DNA of 64,000 bases from the NCBI GenBank assembly GCA_029532625.1, contig JARFXM010000007.1, positions 1,240,001 to 1,304,000 of the forward strand, in the 5' to 3' direction. This DNA comes from Lomentospora prolificans. Its lineage: Eukaryota > Ascomycota > Sordariomycetes > Microascales > Microascaceae. Positions 58,348 through 64,000 of this stretch are shown here, piece after piece. Position numbers and translations under genes: made by a program. The notes under the pieces are model-generated. The model searched no databases and was not told where the DNA came from. It saw only the letters and a list, made by a program, of their open reading frames with translations. Within the stretch, counting starts at the first letter, position 1. Each line of letters starts with the position of its first letter.

Positions 58348-58917
58348 CGGGGGCCCCCCGGGAACAAGGAGCGAAACAACTTTGGTTGGCGTTTCGGAAT
58401 AGGTTCTCACGATGAATACGTCTATGGCTTGGGGGAAGGGGGTTTCTGTGCTTATGGGTGTCCGCCCAATGGGAGTTCGTGTGTATGAGTATCTTTCAAG
58501 GTGTTCGGCTTGGTACGGTGGGTTACCCCCGGAGTTTGTAGGTGTAAAACTGAATTCAGATTTATGATTTCATCCAAGCACCAGCAGATTCTGCAACTAC
58601 TGGTGGCGTAGTTTTTGGCCTTCTTATACGTTACTTCGGCGTGGCAGACCTTGGTATACAGGGTACCCCATACATGATGGAGGCACTACATCTGACCACG
58701 ATTCGAGACGAAGGCAATACAATTGGAGTGAACAAGTTTATTCAACATGTATAGAAACTAACTACGATTGCAATGGCATTGTGCCTCCTACTGCCGAAGT
58801 GGAAAAAAAGAAAAAAATCTTCCAACTTTCCAAAAAGCTGAACGAGGCCTGTTTTGTAGAAGCATGTTAGCTAGCTAACTCCAGCGAGACGTTGAAATGC
58901 TAGTATAGTAAAGACGA

Positions 58918-59046
58918 CCAATCTCGCATCATAATCAGACATCCAAGGAAGGATTGACCCTCATCTATCCCAGAAAAGGCTCTAACGGGACTCGAGTGGA
59001 AACTGCGAATGTCGATGGAAATTTCATCATATAGATGCGAGATTGG
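58918..59046. repeat. Perfect 13-bp inverted repeat spaced by 103 bp
   Basis: CCAATCTCGCATC at 58918-58930 is the exact reverse complement of GATGCGAGATTGG at 59034-59046. The spacer does not show further pairing that I can see by eye. Thirteen matched bases at this distance are uncommon by chance, but I see no transposon ends, target duplications or promoter around them. Confidence 0.75.
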
Positions 59047-62000
59047 ACAGGGTCGAAGAAAGAAATTGACTGACCTTTGGAGATCTGCGCTGTGGTCGGA
59101 TGGTGGACGTTAGTATAGCAGAGTTGGGTAGAGCAGAAGCAGAAATCTAGACTTCAGTGTCACCACATGTTAGCAACTAGCTTTCCTTTCGAGAGCAAAA
59201 ACATGCAAAACGATGTGTTTTCTGTAGTCAGACGATAATACTGGCAAGTAACAGGTCCTTGTGCGAACAAGGTCCCGGACAGACTAGATTTCTTCAAGGT
59301 CGAATCAGATGGGAAAAGAAGAACTTTCATTAATGTCATCAGAAAGAGGGAATCGCTGAAAAGCCGGGAACTTGGTCGCTTCCTCCAAAGGAAGAAGCAT
59401 AAGTGAGCCCCGCCAGCGACTGTTTGTTGAGAAGCAAATGCATTGGAAAGAAGCCTACCTTGAAGAGCTCAACAAGAAACGATGTGCTGTCAAATAAGAC
59501 AGCAATGAGTCTCTGCTTTGGAAAAGAAAAAGATGAAGAGAAGAGCAAGTCAAAGAAGCAATGACTTGGGAGTTCCTGGACTCTTTATAGTCGAAGAGAC
59601 GCGGCAAAGCAGAGGAAAAACAAATTTTCTTTTTTCCTTGTCGGACTCGTGGTGGTTGGAATCACGTCTAGAAATTTCTGAGGCTCGTGGAATAAATAGT
59701 TTTGCAGTTGAGCAGGGGATCACCCGAAAGTGGGGAACACTAACGGGAAAAATTTCGGCACGTAACCATTGCACGTGATCTAGGGAAAATGGTCAAACTG
59801 GAAGGCCCCGCCAGAGAAGTGGTCTGTGGGTAGGAAGGACCCCTTGCTCAACAAGCCACTCAGGTACGCTGTTTGGGGAGCCTCAAGGTAAAGAATTATC
59901 TTGTAGTATGAGTATTACCTGCGACATGAATGATCGACAGTCCACGAGGTAGTTGCTGAGTTCCAGGAAATGGAAAACAGAAAACACGATACACTTGAAG
60001 TTTTTTTTTTTATCCTTTTCTGGTCTTTCTCAGTTTCGCCATCAGGGGGGCTTGCGGGAGACGAATGCAAAGTGAATAAACTGGTCGGACAAACTGTATG
60101 CATGGTCCTCGAGATATGAGATAAGTATTTTTCGCGATACCGCAACAGGCAGCTTTGGCAAACAGAGAAACAATCAAGTACTGGAGTATCAGACCCCGAT
60201 ACACATCTCCTGTAACCTGTAACCGGTGACCTCCGTGGGCAATATCGTGTTATCCGGAATCTATGAACCCGTTTTTGTAACAGCCAGCGTTCTGATTGGG
60301 CCAGCCACCCGTTCCACATCGTTGTAACCGGGATAAGCCCCCCGATTTTCTGGGGACCCACGTAGCGTGTCCCCCCTCCTTTGATTCAGCATCTTTCCCA
60401 GCCGGAGCGCGCCTCCCTCCCAGGGTCTCCGGGTCCCCAGCCTGTCCACCTCCACTGAAAATTTTACTATTTGAGCAGCAATTGGCGAGAAGTGTAAACA
60501 CGTACAGCACGCCGACAGGCTTGACGATCGTGGTCGTTTTTTCCTCGTCATAGGAGTAGAACCCGAAGGAAAAATCGGAGAAACTCAGGTACACGTACGT
60601 ATCTAGACGTCGAATTATAGTAGGCTCGATACCTTACCTGTGGGCCCGACTCCATTTCAAGGCTCACTTGTCCATCCTTGTCCCCCTCCCCCGGCCAGAC
60701 CACTACGCCCTTAAACGCGGCCATCGCCCACATCGGCAGGCCCTGGATCTGTTCGCCAGCAATACCCAGTGTCTCTCCTCCGCAAGCGACGACCTTCGCA
60801 CAACACCACCACTTTCTTTCTTCTTTCCTTTGCCGTCCGACTTCTCTCCTTTTTGCTTCCCCTAGCGCATGACCAAGCCGCACTGTTCGAAGTTGTCTCA
60901 GCGCAGTTTTTTTTTTCTGGAAAGCTAGGTAAGCCGTCCATTTCCCTTCCGTGTACACAGGTGTTTTGGTTTGGGGCTGGATGCAAATACAGGGGTGGCT
61001 ATTTGTCTCAGTACCTGGCCGGCTGCTCTTGCCATGCCTATATGCATCAAATGTACCACCACTGCAATTTGTACCTTGAAAGACCAGCCAGCATCAGCCA
61101 GGCACACAGCACTGGACGCACCATGGGACCACGCCTTTTTCTTCCTCCCCTTCCCCAGGCCGTCTTTCACACATTCGCACCTCGCACTCCCCCAAAGCCG
61201 CCATTCTGCCTTTTGCTCTTGTCCACCACTTCCTCTCTCTCCTCCTCCCACCCAGACCTGCTCCGACCCCCCTTCTACCACTTCGTGATTTCTTTTGTCC
61301 CCAGTTTTCTGGCATCAAGAAAAACAAGCCTTATGCAACAAGGGAGACAAAGACTGAAAAATATCCCAGGAGCCACGCCGACTGACTCTCACAAATTTAA
61401 TTTCCAAAGCCAGCCACAGTTCTCGACTCCCCTCCCGCCAATGCGAAAGAGCTTCCAGGAATCCATCTTTTTTCCCTTTCGACCTTTTTTCTCGGCTCGC
61501 ATCCACCCACGACAGTAATCGGGCGACCCGAACTGCCCATAGTCGACTGACTCCCACTACTCCAGCGCCGAACACCGCTCTCGCTCGCTCGCTCCCCAAC
61601 CAAACTCTCTCTAGATCCGCGTCGCTTCAACTCGGAAGCGAGGAGAATTCGGGTATTTGTCGCTCGTATCCCCGTCGCATGCTTTGAACGAGAGTTGGCA
61701 TACCATTTCCGGGTTTTTGCTAATTTCCTCGCTTTCCTGCCACCTCCCTGAATCGCCAGTCCACCAACGGCACCTATCGCCCGGGTCCGCATCCATCTCG
61801 CAGTAACCATCCGCTTAGTGTTGGCTGCCAATTTACATCAGTTTCGACGAGTACTTGTCTTCTCACGAGCAACTACACATTCCATTTCGCGTCAGCTTTC
61901 GTGATCTGGTTGCATCAGCAGTCGCAGTTCCCATATCGCAAAACTCCAAATCCGACCGCCCGAGCCCATTTATCATCGATGTCTTCGACACTGTTATAGT

Positions 62001-62330
62001 TAGCGCCGCCAGTGGACTTCTTAATTCGCCGACCCTATCCCGTCTCAAAGCTTAGTGCCCCCAATCAATCTTTCTTCACGTCTTTCCATCGTCTCACAGC
62101 GACATTCGGTAATTGATTGTCCACTGCGAGTTCGGCCACTTGCGACGCGCGCCCTTTCCCGCATCCTAATCCATCGCGCCAATCCCGGCCCTCCGTCGAT
62201 TCCGAGTCGCCGCATCACGCCCCGACCCCTTTCTGCGTGGCTCCATCGAGTTCGTATGGTGATAGGGCAGATAGATCAACCCGAGTCGATACCCACGCGA
62301 AGTGGATCATCGACGATATAAATCCAGAAG

Positions 62331-64000
62331 ATGATGGCGAGTATGGGACCTGGCTTTGGCCATCCTAACGTCATGCAACAGCATCCAGGTGTCCCCGGAG
62401 GCCATCCCATGGCTCAAGGGATGCCACATAACCCAAGTCAGCAAGGAGTACCTGGTGGAGGCATGCCTCCCCAGCTTGGTGCGCATATGGCGGTTTCCGG
62501 CGCACCTGGCTCTCAGGTACCGGCTGGTCTTATGGGCAACATGCAACCCGTAGCAGGTGGGCCGAACGCACATGCCCTTCAACACTTGAACCCCGGACAG
62601 CCACAAATGTTCCCTCAACAGCCACTGCACCGTACGTTGTCCGAACTAACCAATCAAGCTCATGGCCTTCACACACATACCTGAAAGACCAAGGCTAACT
62701 TTAACTCCTCAAATCTAGTCAATGGCCCAATGCAGGCGCAGCTCCAGCAACAACGATACCTCCAGCAGCAGGCTCAGGCCAGGCAGGCGCTCATCGCGCA
62801 GCAGTTGCACGGCAACATGGGCGCTGTCAACGGCATGCCCATGGGCATGCCCATGCAACCCATGAATGCCGCTCAGATGGCTGCCATGAGGCAAATGAGG
62901 CCCGTAAGTCAGGCAATATCATCATCATTGGCATGGCTGAGAGCAGCACCCTCGCTAACTTGTGCAAAAGGGGCATCCCCACGCTCAGGCGTTGATGGCA
63001 CAGCATATGGCCATGCAGCACCACCAGGCCCAGGCCCAAGCTCAGAATCCACACCTCGTTCAAGGCAACAATCCCGGTCAACACATGCAGATGACGCCGC
63101 AGCAACTGCAAAACCTCCAGACCCAGCAAGCGCAAATCGCAGCTGCGAGCATGCAGGCACAAGCCTCTGGCCAAGGTCAGCAACATCCCGGCCAGCGACC
63201 TCAACCGCAAGCCCAACAACCCCAGCAACCCGGCCAGCAGAACCCCCAGGCCTCGCAACCCCAGACCCAAGCTGGCACCCCCGCGCCATCCGGCGGACAG
63301 CAGACACCGGCACAAACACCGGGACCCACACCAGCGCCGCAGAACCAACCCCAACAGCCGCAGAACCAACAGCCTCAACAACCCCAACCCCAGCTCCAGA
63401 ACGCGGCCACCGCGCACCCGCAACAGGCGCAATTGAACGCCCAAGCAGCACACCAAGTTGCGGTAGCGAATAGCATTGCTCTGCAACAGCGAAGGGCGGA
63501 GATGAGGAGTCACTGCCTGTTGAAGTTGATGCAGTTCTCGGAGCATCTTAGCGGTTTTCCTGTAAGTTATGCCCCATACGCGGTCCCCCAACTTCGGCTT
63601 TTTCCCTCTCTAACATTGCGACACAGGGTCCCAAGGGCAAGGGCGATTTGTCATACTGGAACGAGTTCGTCGGCCGGTTCTTCTCGCCCAAAGGTGTCTT
63701 CAGGCACTGGGTCCACATCAACGACGCCGAGCAAGAGACGGATAAACAGTACGAGATTGCCTTCCCCGCGTTGGCGCGATACTTTCACACCTACTTCGAC
63801 AGCGGCGTCAAATCTATGCAGTTCGTAATGGACAAGGGCACCACGGAACGCCCGCTCCCCGGCGACAGCTATTGGATAGAAAACAGCCGTTCAAGCTTCG
63901 TCTACTGGTTTGAGAGCGGCCTACACGTAAGCCAATTCTCGGAAAAGATTTGAGTAAAGTCCCATCTTACTAACTGGATTTATAGTTGGTTGCCACCGGA
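62331..64000 (+). CDS. LIM-domain-binding (LDB/NLI) family protein, PtaB/Adn2-like, partial
   Basis: Exons 62331-62631, 62719-62903, 62971-63561, 63627-63926 and a fifth from 63986 that runs off the window; all junctions are GT-AG and in frame. The N-terminal part (about 100 residues) is Met/Gly/Pro-rich. The next ~250 residues are glutamine-rich (LQQQRYLQQQ, QMTPQQLQNLQTQ, long Gln/Pro runs). The LIM-binding domain begins at LLKLMQFSEHLSGF and continues with DLSYWNEFVGRFFSPKGVFR, HTYFDSGVKSMQFVMDKGT and SRSSFVYWFESGLH. Fungal members (Aspergillus PtaB, fission yeast Adn2, yeast Mfg1) act with SomA/Flo8-type factors to control adhesion, conidiation and filamentation. The 3' end of the gene is outside this window. 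Confidence 0.9.

Larger units (their letters stand above)
58201..62330. other. 4.1-kb region upstream of the PtaB-like gene
   Basis: No frame here has a recognisable domain. The 3' half (about 60.6-62.3 kb) is strongly pyrimidine-rich, with CTTTCTTTC and TTTTTT tracts, and probably contains a long leader of the gene starting at 62331, with several upstream ATGs. The 5' part holds the HbrB 3' region, a 12-bp GAGGGGGAC-type tandem repeat (58322-58347) and the inverted repeat below. Confidence 0.6.

Noticed and set aside
60769..61518. 249-codon plus-strand open frame upstream of the PtaB-like gene
   Set aside because: Very pyrimidine-rich, producing Ser/Pro/Phe/Leu runs; most likely leader or promoter DNA.

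Overview
The window is nuclear DNA of a filamentous ascomycete (Pezizomycotina; I infer Sordariomycetes from the style of the proteins, without proof). The evidence is short GT-AG introns of 50-120 bp with CTAAC-like branch sites, compact genes on both strands, pyrimidine-rich leaders, and families typical of these fungi: an SSN8-type cyclin C, a PtaB/Adn2-like LIM-binding protein, GON7, an HbrB-type TORC2 subunit and a WDR48/Bun107-like protein. I saw no bacterial operons, CRISPR arrays, viral genes or intact transposons.

Layout. 0.8-2.7 kb (-): HAS1 DEAD-box helicase. 3.5-5.4 kb (-): 6-phosphofructo-2-kinase/fructose-2,6-bisphosphatase. 8.8-10.2 kb (-): secreted pepsin-like aspartic protease. 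11.7 kb (-): intron-containing tRNA-Gln(CUG). 12.2-13.1 kb (+): DUF829/TMEM53-like protein broken by one frameshift in a C7 run. 14.4-17.8 kb (+): WDR48-like deubiquitinase cofactor. 18.1-19.0 kb (-): mitochondrial S-adenosylmethionine carrier. 19.6-21.7 kb (+): TilS-like PP-loop protein. 22.0-23.6 kb (-): membrane-anchored DUF4097-like protein. 25.2-28.0 kb (-): EF-hand mitochondrial carrier (SAL1/SCaMC type). 28.9-30.0 kb (+): cyclin C SSN8. 30.0-38.4 kb: an 8.4-kb stretch with no recognisable gene. 38.4-39.0 kb (+): Ser/Pro-rich protein of unknown function. 41.2-42.0 kb (+): decayed short-chain dehydrogenase. 43.2-43.7 kb (+): small, probably mitochondrial protein. 44.5-45.5 kb (+): syntaxin-8-like SNARE. 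45.9-48.6 kb (-): AMA1-like meiotic APC/C activator with an apparent in-frame TAG. 49.7-53.1 kb (+): VPS39/VAM6 of HOPS. 53.4-53.7 kb (-): GON7 of KEOPS. 55.5-58.2 kb (+): HbrB-domain TORC2 subunit. 62.3 kb to the window end (+): PtaB-like LIM-binding protein, cut by the window edge.

The genes do not form a pathway cluster; this is ordinary housekeeping and regulatory gene space. Loose themes are mitochondrial transport and translation, vacuolar/endosomal trafficking (syntaxin-8-like, VPS39) and transcription or developmental control (SSN8, AMA1-like, PtaB-like). The points most worth a second look are the 8.4-kb gene-free stretch, the AMA1-like in-frame stop, the C7 frameshift, the SDR pseudogene, a GC-AG intron in the carrier gene, and the tRNA with an 8-nt intron. 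Splice sites were placed by hand from reading-frame continuity and family knowledge; no alignment or transcript data were available. I found no convincing undescribed multi-gene system.
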